From Solibacter sp039934035 (GTDB lineage Bacteria; Acidobacteriota; Terriglobia; Bryobacterales; Bryobacteraceae): 64,000 nucleotides of DNA. Positions within the stretch are counted from its first letter, which is position 1, and the number at the start of each line of letters is the position of its first letter. Below, in pieces: positions 28,743 to 36,090 of the stretch. Position numbers and translations under genes: made by a program. The DNA is taken from the NCBI GenBank assembly GCA_039934035.1, contig JBDTMZ010000062.1, forward strand, positions 36,940 to 100,939, given 5' to 3'. The notes beneath the pieces are model-generated. The model had not been told where the DNA came from. It searched no databases and worked only from the letters and a program-made list of their open reading frames with translations.

Positions 28743-29083
28743 GACACCACCTCGAGCGCAGTGACCTGCAAGTCGCGGCCTTGTAGCACTTCGCCCGGTG
28801 GGCCGCCGCAGACCGGACAGAGGAACGCCTGGATGGACGGCAGTTCCCGCGGTTCGTGGCATGCCGGACAGTAGATGACCGCCGGAATTTCGTGGATCAC
28901 CAGTGCCGCCAACTGCAACGGCGTGCCGGCGGCCACAAGTTCGTACGAGCCTTCCAGCGCTTCCCGGACGACGCCGGAGAGTGCGCCAAGTTTGAGGTGG
29001 ATCGCGACCACTTCAATGTGGCGTTTCTCGGCCTCTTCCGTGGCAAGTTCGACGATGCTGGCGGCGATGGAGAGCTCATGCAT
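28739..29083 (-). CDS. hypA: Hydrogenase maturation nickel chaperone HypA
   Basis: A 114-residue protein that starts MHELSIAASIVELA, with the N-terminal Met-His-Glu essential for nickel binding. The zinc site is formed by two CxxC pairs (CPACHEP near residue 72 and CPVCGG near 88). Length and layout match HypA (about 113-117 aa). The start at 29083 lies inside the end of the SIS-domain gene (eight-base overlap), and the frame extends upstream without meaning. It acts with HypB in nickel insertion. Confidence 0.95.
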   Translation of the reverse strand: MHELSIAASIVELATEEAEKRHIEVVAIHLKLGALSGVVREALEGSYELVAAGTPLQLAALVIHEIPAVIYCPACHEPRELPSIQAFLCPVCGGPPGEVLQGRDLQVTALEVVS

Positions 29084-30227
29084 GCGGCAGCGCCTCCTCC
29101 AGTGCTTCGCGCATGACGTGGTAGATGGAGGCCTGCACTTCCTGTATGCGCGGGATGTAGTCCGACGGGACCACGATCGCGTAGTCGGCCAGCTTTCGCC
29201 GGCACACCTCGCCGCCGTCGTAGCCGAGTAGGGCGACGGTCGTAAGTTCACGCCTGCGCGCCTCTTCGAGCGCCGCGATCAAATTGCGCGACCCGCCGCT
29301 GGTGGAAATGGCGATCACGACGTCGTGGGGACGCGCGTGGGCAATCAACTGGCGGAGAAAGACGGCGTCGTTCCCGACGTCGTTCGCCAGGGCGGTGAGA
29401 ACGGCGGGTTCGGCGGCGAGCGAAAGGGCGGGAATAGAGCGCAGTCCCGGCGGCGGCTGCACGCAGTCAAATGCGAAATCGTTGGCGTCGGTGGCCGAGC
29501 CTCCGTTGCCGAAGATGAGCAGCTGACCGCCTTTCTGCAAGGCTGCCGCGATCGCTTCGCAGGCCTGCTCGATATAAGCGGCTTGCCTGGCCGTCTCGCG
29601 GCGCAGTTGCGCGTCCTCTTCCACCTTCATGCGGATCGATTGGGCGACGTCCCCGGCGGGATCGGCAAGCTGTCGCGCGGAATCGAGAAACGGGTAGAGG
29701 AAGGAAGATTCGCCGGCGTGAGCGGTGAGGTCGTCGTGCTCCAGGTAGACGTGCACCGATTCCCATAGCGTGTGGTAAAGGATTTCGAGCATCTCCTGGT
29801 GGAGGAAGGCATCGGGCGAGAAGCGCTCCACAAAATAGTCGCCAAGGTTGCCGGGCAGGGCGCACGTCATTGCGCCGATCCTGCGCGCGCAAAGCAGGGC
29901 GGCGCAGATCGCGGGCTCGGCTTGCGGAGTGCCAAAGGCGACTACGATGTCTTCGGCACGAAACAGCGTTTCCACATGCGAGCCGAGGAAATTGGACAGG
30001 TCGATCGCCGGAAGCGCCCGCTTACCTACGATTACGGGGTGGATGAACTCAACCGAGATGTGCTGTGCATCGGTGGCTTGCGCGCCGGCGCCAAAGGCCA
30101 GGAGGCGGCCACCGCGGCGAAAACGATCTGCCATGCAACGTGCGGTGCGGGCGAGGCGCGGGGCTTCGCGCTGAAAGAAATCCTCATAAATCGGATTGCG
30201 GGCGAGCAGCGATTCGGCAATCATCAT
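29076..30227 (-). CDS. Double SIS-domain protein (phosphoheptose-isomerase-like) in the hydrogenase operon
   Basis: A 383-residue cytoplasmic protein with two sugar-isomerase (SIS) domains related to GmhA. Domain 1 (about 1-185) has the glycine loop RLLAFGAGAQATDAQHISVEF, where the usual GNGGSA is degenerate. Domain 2 (about 190-375) has the canonical LLIFGNGGSATDANDFAFD, then VVIAISTSGGSRNLIAAL and LLGYDGGEV, and looks competent to bind a phosphosugar. The start ATG overlaps the hypE stop by one base (TGATG). Its role in hydrogenase biogenesis or regulation is not known. A true sedoheptulose-7-phosphate isomerase is single-domain and about 190 aa, so a different task is likely. Confidence 0.85.
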   Translation of the reverse strand: MMIAESLLARNPIYEDFFQREAPRLARTARCMADRFRRGGRLLAFGAGAQATDAQHISVEFIHPVIVGKRALPAIDLSNFLGSHVETLFRAEDIVVAFGTPQAEPAICAALLCARRIGAMTCALPGNLGDYFVERFSPDAFLHQEMLEILYHTLWESVHVYLEHDDLTAHAGESSFLYPFLDSARQLADPAGDVAQSIRMKVEEDAQLRRETARQAAYIEQACEAIAAALQKGGQLLIFGNGGSATDANDFAFDCVQPPPGLRSIPALSLAAEPAVLTALANDVGNDAVFLRQLIAHARPHDVVIAISTSGGSRNLIAALEEARRRELTTVALLGYDGGEVCRRKLADYAIVVPSDYIPRIQEVQASIYHVMREALEEALPHA

Positions 30228-31294
30228 CAGCAGATTCGCGGCAGTGGGTCTCCCACCAGGAGATCGACAATCCGCGTTCCTCCGAACTGCGTCCTGACCA
30301 GCACCATTCCGGAAGGCGCAGCATTCACTTTGCCGATGATTGCGGCGTGCTGGCCGAGGGGGTGAGCGTGCATCGCACTGAGAATGGCGGGGGCCACAGC
30401 GGCGTCGACGAACGCGACCAGGCGGCCCTCGCAGGCCACGTAGAGCGGGTCGATGCCGAGAATCTCACACGCGCCGCGGACTTCGCGCCTCACGGGTATG
30501 GCCGTTTCGTCGATCGTCATGGCGACTCCCGCTGAGGTCGCGATCTCGTTGAGCACGGTGGCCACGCCGCCACGGGTAGCGTCGCGCATAGCATGGATTC
30601 CGGGGGCAGCCTGCAGCATGGTTTGCACGAGGTCCCATAGGGGCGCGGTATCGGAGCGCAAATCGCTGACCAGGTCGAGTTCGCCGCGCGCGAGCAGGAT
30701 GGATGTGCCATGATCGCCGATCGGGCCGGAGACCAGTATTGCGTCGCCCGGTGTCACCCGGGAAGCGCGCAGCGGAGGATCCGCCGCCAGAACGCCGACG
30801 CCGCTCGTATTGATAAAGCAGCCATCGGCCTTGCCGCGGGGCACCACCTTCGTGTCGCCCGCGACAATCGCGACTCCGGCGGCTGCCGCTGCTTCGGCCA
30901 TCGAGTGCGCGATGCGTTTGAGATCAGCAGTAGGAAACCCTTCTTCAAGGATGAAGCCGGCGGTCAGATAAAGCGGCCGCGCCCCGCAGACTGCGAGATC
31001 GTTGACCGTGCCGTTGACCGCGAGGTCGCCTACGTTACCCCCGGGAAAGAATAACGGCGACACTACGAAGCTATCAGTGGTCAGTGCGAAGCGAGTGCCA
31101 TTCAACTCGAAGACCGCCTGGTCTTCGAGGGGCTCCAGCAGCGGATTCCGGAATGCCTCGAGAAAGACGGCGTCGACTAGCGTGCGGCTGGCCTTGCCGC
31201 CCGCACCGTGAGCCATCGTGATGCGCTCCTCGCGCAGCACGGCCTTGGCGCGCCGCGCGTGCTCGATGCGCTCCAATACCTGTTGCTCGGTCAA
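30227..31294 (-). CDS. hypE: Hydrogenase expression/formation protein HypE
   Basis: A 355-residue PurM/AIR-synthase-fold protein that dehydrates a C-terminal thiocarboxamide to the thiocyanate that becomes the CN ligand of the active-site iron. The C-terminal PRIC motif with the terminal cysteine is intact. The N-terminal AHGAGGKASRTL and the ATP-binding blocks ALTTDSFVVSPLFFPGGNVGDLAVNGTVNDL and IVAGDTKVVPRGKADG are present. The start is TTG at 31294: it overlaps the hypD stop by four bases (TTGA) and has AGGAGG seven bases upstream. An open stretch further upstream is out of context. Confidence 0.93.
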   Translation of the reverse strand: MTEQQVLERIEHARRAKAVLREERITMAHGAGGKASRTLVDAVFLEAFRNPLLEPLEDQAVFELNGTRFALTTDSFVVSPLFFPGGNVGDLAVNGTVNDLAVCGARPLYLTAGFILEEGFPTADLKRIAHSMAEAAAAAGVAIVAGDTKVVPRGKADGCFINTSGVGVLAADPPLRASRVTPGDAILVSGPIGDHGTSILLARGELDLVSDLRSDTAPLWDLVQTMLQAAPGIHAMRDATRGGVATVLNEIATSAGVAMTIDETAIPVRREVRGACEILGIDPLYVACEGRLVAFVDAAVAPAILSAMHAHPLGQHAAIIGKVNAAPSGMVLVRTQFGGTRIVDLLVGDPLPRIC

Positions 31295-32415
31295 CGGACG
31301 GCCTCCTGTGTGTGAATGCGGGTGAAGCGTCCGAAGTTGTAATAGGCGGCGCAGGCGCCTTCGGAGGACACCATACAGGTGCCGATCGGCGTTTCCGGCG
31401 TGCACGCGGTGCCGAACACTTTGCACTGCCACGGCTTCAAGACGCCTTTGAGAACTTCGCCGCACTGGCAGGCCTTCGGGTCGGCCACGCGTACTCCGGG
31501 AATTTCGAAAATTCGCTCGGCATCGAACCGTGCGTAGGCATCGCGAAGTTTGAGCGCGGAATGCGAGATGAAGCCGAGACCGCGCCATTCGAAGTACGGG
31601 CGGAGTTCCATGGTGGTCCGGATGGCGTCGAGCGAGTTCCGGTTGCCCTCGCGGCCCACCACGCGTTTGTATTGGTTTTCCACCTCGCAGCGCCCTTCCG
31701 CCAGTTGGCGCAGGAGCATGTGAATGGATTGCAGAATATCCAGTGGCTCAAAACCGGCGACCACCACGGGACGCCGGTAGTTGTTGGCGATGAACTCGTA
31801 CGGGCGGCACCCGATGGCCGTCGAAACGTGGCCCGGACCGAGGAACCCATCCAGGCGCAGGTCGGGAGAATCGAGGATCGCTTTGATCGCAGGAACGATG
31901 GTTACGTGGTTGCAGAAGACTGCGAAGTTGTCCACAGCCTCGCGTTCTGCCTGTAGCAGGGTCAGCGCGGTAGATGGCGCGGTGGTTTCAAAACCGATCG
32001 CCATAAACACGACGCGCCGGTCCGGATTGCGCTTCGCCAGGCGCAGTGCGTCCATCGGCGAGTACACCATGCGCACGTCCGCGCCCAAGGCATTGGCGTC
32101 GAGGAATGAGCCGTGTCCTCCAGGCACCCGCAGCATGTCGCCAAAGGTCGCAAGCAGAACGCCGGGTTGGCGCGCGATGTGGATGGCGTCGTCAATGCGT
32201 CCCATCGGGATCACGCACACAGGACATCCCGGACCGTGCACCAGGGTAATCGCGGGCGGGAGGTAGTCCTCCACGCCATGCTTGTATATGGTGTGCGTGT
32301 GGCCGCCGCAGACTTCCATGAAGCGATACTGCCGTCCAGGCTCAACGAGGTGTTCAATTTCCGCGGCGACATCCCTGGCAATGGCCTGATTGCGGAACTC
32401 ATCGACAAAACGCAT
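31291..32415 (-). CDS. hypD: Hydrogenase formation protein HypD
   Basis: A 374-residue iron-sulfur protein that forms the Fe(CN)2CO unit together with HypC. Key motifs: MEVCGGHTHTIYKHG with the catalytic Cys near residue 35, HGPGCPVCVIPMG near 60-72, FAVFCNHVTIVPA, and the [4Fe-4S] ligands in the C-terminus (CQCGEVL, CKVFGTACTPETPIGTCMVSSEGAC). Length matches the family (about 365-380). It begins two bases after the hypC stop and overlaps hypE. Confidence 0.95.
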   Translation of the reverse strand: MRFVDEFRNQAIARDVAAEIEHLVEPGRQYRFMEVCGGHTHTIYKHGVEDYLPPAITLVHGPGCPVCVIPMGRIDDAIHIARQPGVLLATFGDMLRVPGGHGSFLDANALGADVRMVYSPMDALRLAKRNPDRRVVFMAIGFETTAPSTALTLLQAEREAVDNFAVFCNHVTIVPAIKAILDSPDLRLDGFLGPGHVSTAIGCRPYEFIANNYRRPVVVAGFEPLDILQSIHMLLRQLAEGRCEVENQYKRVVGREGNRNSLDAIRTTMELRPYFEWRGLGFISHSALKLRDAYARFDAERIFEIPGVRVADPKACQCGEVLKGVLKPWQCKVFGTACTPETPIGTCMVSSEGACAAYYNFGRFTRIHTQEAVR

Positions 32416-32417
32416 GG

Positions 32418-32699
32418 TCAGCCGCTCCCTTCTTCGGCTTCGGATTGCATCAGGGCGTCGATCTCGTCGCGGTACGCTTGCCCCATGCTCTCCAGAAATT
32501 CGAGCGACGTGCGCGCTTCCACTTCATCGACTTTGGAGATGGCAAAGCCGACGTGGATCAACACCCAGTCGCCCACGGCGAGATTGTGGTCTGAGAGCAG
32601 TGCGACATTGACCGTGCGCTGAACGCCGCTGACATCTGCCGTCGCAAGGTCGCTCTCAGGTAGCAAGCGCACGATTTGGGCGGGAATCGCCAGACACAT
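32418..32699 (-). CDS. hypC: Hydrogenase assembly chaperone HypC
   Basis: A 93-residue HypC/HupF chaperone. The essential N-terminal Met-Cys is present (MCLAIPAQIV), followed by the OB-like fold with VGDWVLIHVGFAISKVDEVEA, the family signature. It carries the iron ligand group to the hydrogenase large subunit. The ribosome site AGGAG lies inside the preceding protease gene, which it overlaps by 44 bases. Confidence 0.95.
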   Translation of the reverse strand: MCLAIPAQIVRLLPESDLATADVSGVQRTVNVALLSDHNLAVGDWVLIHVGFAISKVDEVEARTSLEFLESMGQAYRDEIDALMQSEAEEGSG

Positions 32700-33177
32700 C
32701 AGGTTCTCCTTCCGCGCCTTGGCGCGCGAGCAAATCGGAAATGAGACGGACGGCCTCTTCCACAGCGGCGGCGACCGGCGGCGAGAGCGTCATGCCCTCC
32801 TCCAGCGATGCCGGTTCGCAGCCTACCAGCAGCATGCGCCCGGGAGCGCCGCCAAGGCTGCGGATCGCGGAGAAGATCGCATCGGGATTTACCGAGTGCG
32901 CATCGGAAAGGCACGCGCTGCCGGGCACAGTTTCCAACTCCGGCTCGATCACGTAAAGCGTACCGGGCGCGCCCCCCTGTTGCGTCGTGTCGAGCAGAAT
33001 CGCCAGATCGTAGGCGTTTTCAAGCAAGTCGTATGCGAGGTGCAGGCTGCGCAGACCGTAGTCTTTCACCTGAACTCCGGCCGGAAGTTGTGCGCGCATC
33101 AGCCGCTGCGCCAGTTCCACGCCGAATGCGTCATCGCTCAAGAAGATGTTGCCGACACCCGCGATCAGGATCTTCAC
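32656..33177 (-). CDS. Hydrogenase maturation endopeptidase (HyaD/HycI family)
   Basis: A 173-residue protease that removes the C-terminal tail of the hydrogenase large subunit after nickel insertion. The N-terminal ILIAGVGNIFLSDDAFGVELAQRL is the family signature, with the metal-sensing acidic residue in DDAFGVE; LLDTTQQGG and a histidine in LSDAHSVNPD follow, the usual nickel-recognition positions. Its presence fits the large subunit, whose conserved C-terminal Cys motif is followed by a removable extension. The GTG start overlaps the stop of the upstream 36-residue gene by four bases (GTGA). Confidence 0.92.
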   Translation of the reverse strand: MKILIAGVGNIFLSDDAFGVELAQRLMRAQLPAGVQVKDYGLRSLHLAYDLLENAYDLAILLDTTQQGGAPGTLYVIEPELETVPGSACLSDAHSVNPDAIFSAIRSLGGAPGRMLLVGCEPASLEEGMTLSPPVAAAVEEAVRLISDLLARQGAEGEPDVSGDSRPNRALAT

Positions 33178-33284
33178 ATCGAGCTCAACTTTACGTAACG
33201 AACCATGTCGGGAATGGACTTCACGAACAGATAGGTTGCGAAGCCTCCCACGGCGATGGTGACTGCCCAGCCAAACATTCTCAT
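33174..33284 (-). CDS. 36-residue single-helix membrane peptide (DUF6893-like)
   Basis: A 36-codon gene between the 388-aa accessory gene and the protease. It starts MRMFGWAVTIAVGG, has one membrane helix (about residues 4-20) and ends VKSIPDMVRYVKLSSM. It resembles the tiny DUF6893 proteins with the pattern VKSxPDxxRYxxxxxM. Coupling is striking: its ATG overlaps the upstream stop by four bases (ATGA) and its stop overlaps the next GTG start (GTGA). A role as a small membrane anchor or stabilising subunit of the hydrogenase is inference. Confidence 0.75.
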   Translation of the reverse strand: MRMFGWAVTIAVGGFATYLFVKSIPDMVRYVKLSSM

Positions 33285-34447
33285 GCGGATTCCTCCATTA
33301 ACTCGATTTCGTCCGGATAAAAGAAATAGAAACGGGCATAGGGTCCCAGCACCTCCGCGCCTTCGTCGCATTCCAGGCGCACGGCAACATACGGCTGATT
33401 CTCAACATCGCGGTGAATGCCTTCCACCTTGGCAGAGCGACCGGCCAGGAACATGTCCATTGAATCGGATCGGCGATTCGGCATGAGCCGCACCCGCGCA
33501 CCTTTGGATACAGCACCCCGTGGAGTCGGGAGTTGGGCCCGCTCAGGATCCTCGTCCGGAGGATTAAAGAAGTCTTCCAGCGGAACCGGTTTGAGGCTGC
33601 GCACGGCGCCGTGCAAGCGTTCGAATATCTCGCGTGGGATAGAGTCGGAACGCTCGATGATGCGCCGCGCCCGATCATCAGCGGCACAGGCTTCGGCCTT
33701 CTCCTGGTCGGTCAGAGTCATGACTCGCAGGGTGAGGATCTCGTCGATTTCCGTGGAATCGAAGAGGTCGCCAGGACTTTCAGGCGCGACTTCGGGGTAA
33801 TCCGGGAGGATGATCGGTGACGAGAGCATGGTGTCGCGGCCACCTGTCGCTCCAATCAATACTGGCCAAGTGTGCAGATTGATGCAGGACTGGGCCGCAT
33901 GTGCCGCTTCGGCCGGCGGATCGGTGAGCGATACAAAGTCCCCACCATCGACGGTCAGTAGCAGATGCGCGCCGATCATGGAGTGGCGTAGGGCGAGTCC
34001 ACGCTCCGAGCCGGGCGCCAGTTCGGTGTGATTTTCAATGACGACCTGCAGCTTCAAGAAGTCCCGCACCGGAACGCAGGCGAGGTGGGTCTTCCCGTAC
34101 AGAGGGACAAGATGAAAATCCGACTGCCGGGCATTGCCGACGAGTCCATACATGGGGATCTCGGGAAAGTCGATCGTACGTTCGACGGGCGATTCCTCTT
34201 GAAGTTGGAGGAATCGGAGGGTGACGGAGACACGCGGCGCGGCCTGCGGAGCGATCAGGCATTCCGTGCGGATTAGCCAAGGCTCGCCGTTGGCATCGCC
34301 CCACGAGTGCGGCGCGACCACACCGAATTGCCAGCGGAACTGATTCTTCACGGATGACGCGCGGTAAGGATAGAGCAGATAGCCCTCGTAGAGCACCGCG
34401 TCTGCAATCTTCCAGGCAAGTTCCCGGGCAGGATTCGAACCGGTCAT
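33281..34447 (-). CDS. Conserved hypothetical protein of the hydrogenase operon (388 aa)
   Basis: A 388-residue soluble protein with no signal peptide. The N-terminus reads ELAWKIADAVLYEGYLLYPYRASSVKNQFRWQFGV, a distinctive block I associate with an uncharacterised protein of group 1h hydrogenase operons (recollection, not a search). The C-terminal half is acidic and has GARVRLMPNRRSDSMDMFLAG, followed by a region with paired aromatic and acidic residues. There are no cysteine clusters, so it is not an iron-sulfur protein. It overlaps the DUF6084 gene by four bases upstream and the 36-aa gene by four bases downstream. Confidence 0.75.
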   Translation of the reverse strand: MTGSNPARELAWKIADAVLYEGYLLYPYRASSVKNQFRWQFGVVAPHSWGDANGEPWLIRTECLIAPQAAPRVSVTLRFLQLQEESPVERTIDFPEIPMYGLVGNARQSDFHLVPLYGKTHLACVPVRDFLKLQVVIENHTELAPGSERGLALRHSMIGAHLLLTVDGGDFVSLTDPPAEAAHAAQSCINLHTWPVLIGATGGRDTMLSSPIILPDYPEVAPESPGDLFDSTEIDEILTLRVMTLTDQEKAEACAADDRARRIIERSDSIPREIFERLHGAVRSLKPVPLEDFFNPPDEDPERAQLPTPRGAVSKGARVRLMPNRRSDSMDMFLAGRSAKVEGIHRDVENQPYVAVRLECDEGAEVLGPYARFYFFYPDEIELMEESA

Positions 34448-35082
34448 GCGACGGGCTCCTTGGCGCGCACAAGGGACAGGATGACGTCGTCCCAGGTGAA
34501 CAGGGCTTCACGGGCCTTGACGCGACGTAGTTCGTCCAGGCTCTCGCGTCGCAGGCGAATCCAGCCAGCGCCGGGAAAATGACCTTCCATCGTCTCCCGC
34601 CATGTGCGCACCGGCAACCGGAAGGCCGCTTCCTTTTCCCACGGGATCTGCGCTACCCGAAATCCGTTTTCTGTTTTCAGAAAGGCCGTGCCGCTAAAGA
34701 GAAACAGCAGGCCGATCTCACCCTCGTCCAGCGCTTCGAGATATTTCGACGACGCGACCTCCATGTCGTAAGTGCAGGCCACCGGCAAATCCAATTCGAC
34801 CACCCCGCGGAAGGCGGGAACGAGCAGAGACGTTTGCATCCAGAGGAGCGGCCGTAATGTGTCCGGCCAGCGTTCTGCCGTGCCGAACAACTCGGTCAGG
34901 CGTTCCTGCTCGGCAAGCTCGTATTTCCTGCGGCGTGGTTGAATCTGAATGTGGACACGCAGCAGGATCGCATGAATCAGCTCATGTCCAGAGTCGCGTA
35001 CATGTAGCCGGAAATTGAGCGTGGGTGCGGCGGCGTGGAGTTCGGGAGCTGCGCCGGTAATCGAGAAGTTCAAGTCGAGCAC
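34444..35082 (-). CDS. DUF6084-like hydrogenase-associated protein
   Basis: A 212-residue soluble protein. From the GTG at 35082 it begins VLDLNFSITGAAPELHAAAPT, then LRVHIQIQPRRRKYELAEQERLTELFG, LRPLLWMQTSLLVPAF and DLPVACTYDMEVASSKYLEAL, a pattern I assign to DUF6084, an uncharacterised family of high-affinity hydrogenase operons. GAGG precedes the GTG; the frame is open 46 codons further upstream, but that would lie inside the previous gene. The start overlaps the preceding gene by 13 bases. The function is unknown; it may be a structural or assembly factor. Confidence 0.75.
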   Translation of the reverse strand: MLDLNFSITGAAPELHAAAPTLNFRLHVRDSGHELIHAILLRVHIQIQPRRRKYELAEQERLTELFGTAERWPDTLRPLLWMQTSLLVPAFRGVVELDLPVACTYDMEVASSKYLEALDEGEIGLLFLFSGTAFLKTENGFRVAQIPWEKEAAFRLPVRTWRETMEGHFPGAGWIRLRRESLDELRRVKAREALFTWDDVILSLVRAKEPVA

Positions 35083-36089
35083 GTGGCACCTCGTCCGGCG
35101 GAAAGACCGGTAAAGAAGTTCTCGATTTCCGTGCGCGCTTCGGTACCCCCGTCGAAGCCTCGCCAGCGTCTGCGGATGCGACCCACCAACTCGTAACACG
35201 CATCGACGGGAACAATCCACGATTCAAGCGCCGTATCGCGGCGGTAGAGCAGCAACGCCTCGACCTCTGGCTCGAGTTGCTGCAGCGTCGGCTCCGCGGA
35301 ATCCACCGGCAGTGCCGATTCCGTGGCTCCAGCGGGGCTGGGGTAGAACGCGGTAACAGCGCCGGTCTTCGAACTCCGAATGAAAAAGGCCATACCCACA
35401 GGAGTTTCGAGCGCGTCCCAATCCAGCGCGGCGCCGGCAAGGCGCTGGTAGCGCCCATTCACAGCGCGATACCTGCCGCCGGCCGCGGCAGGATTCTCAA
35501 AGAGCAGAAAGCAGGGACGGCAGGAGCACATGAGCCGGCGCCCTTCGAGGTCCACCACGTGTGAGTGCGCCTCGCTCATGGCCGCGCCGCAAAATTCGCA
35601 GCGCTCCTGTGATGGGGGTGATGGCGCAGGTGCCGCAATCTGTACCAGATCCGAGGCCTGCATCGGCTGCGCTCCCCGCACCATAACTCCGTCGAGTTCC
35701 GGGGCCGCTTCCCACGCCGCCTTCTCGATGGCCTCTGCCAGCGAAATGGGCGGACTGCCTTGGCCCTGATGCTCGACCTCAATTTGCGCTACGCCATTGT
35801 CAAGCGAGCGAAGTATCACCCGCTGGCCATCGTACGTGCGCTCCAGGCGTTGAAGAGCACGACGCAGCCGCGTCTCCGTGTTTACGGAATGGAGTCCGTG
35901 GAGCGCCAAGAGGCTGCCTACCAGTTTGTCGCGGCCGAGTTCGTCGCGGGCGTCCGTCGGGCAGCGATCCAAAATCCGCTCCAGAGCGGCACCGTAGAGT
36001 TCCATCAGTGCCTGGACGAGGCCAACAGACTCCGGGTGCGCGTCGAGCATGCCTTCGATTTGTGCGACCGTGGCGTCGACATCCGTCAT
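35070..36089 (-). CDS. DUF5947-like, NifU-related accessory protein of the hydrogenase operon
   Basis: A 339-residue soluble protein. Residues 1-100 are helical (MLDAHPESVGLVQALMELYGAALERIL) followed by a possible NifU-C-like segment (LRRALQRLERTYDGQRVILRSLDNGVAQIEVEHQG) that lacks the CxxC of true NifU. Residues about 165-205 carry a four-cysteine site (CEFCGAAMSEAHSHVV and CSCRPCFLLF) suitable for zinc or an iron-sulfur cluster, which I assign to DUF5947. The remainder is a variable C-terminal domain. It begins one base after the large-subunit stop. A role in iron-sulfur or electron-relay assembly is inference. Confidence 0.72.
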   Translation of the reverse strand: MTDVDATVAQIEGMLDAHPESVGLVQALMELYGAALERILDRCPTDARDELGRDKLVGSLLALHGLHSVNTETRLRRALQRLERTYDGQRVILRSLDNGVAQIEVEHQGQGSPPISLAEAIEKAAWEAAPELDGVMVRGAQPMQASDLVQIAAPAPSPPSQERCEFCGAAMSEAHSHVVDLEGRRLMCSCRPCFLLFENPAAAGGRYRAVNGRYQRLAGAALDWDALETPVGMAFFIRSSKTGAVTAFYPSPAGATESALPVDSAEPTLQQLEPEVEALLLYRRDTALESWIVPVDACYELVGRIRRRWRGFDGGTEARTEIENFFTGLSAGRGATCST

Positions 36090-36090
36090 T

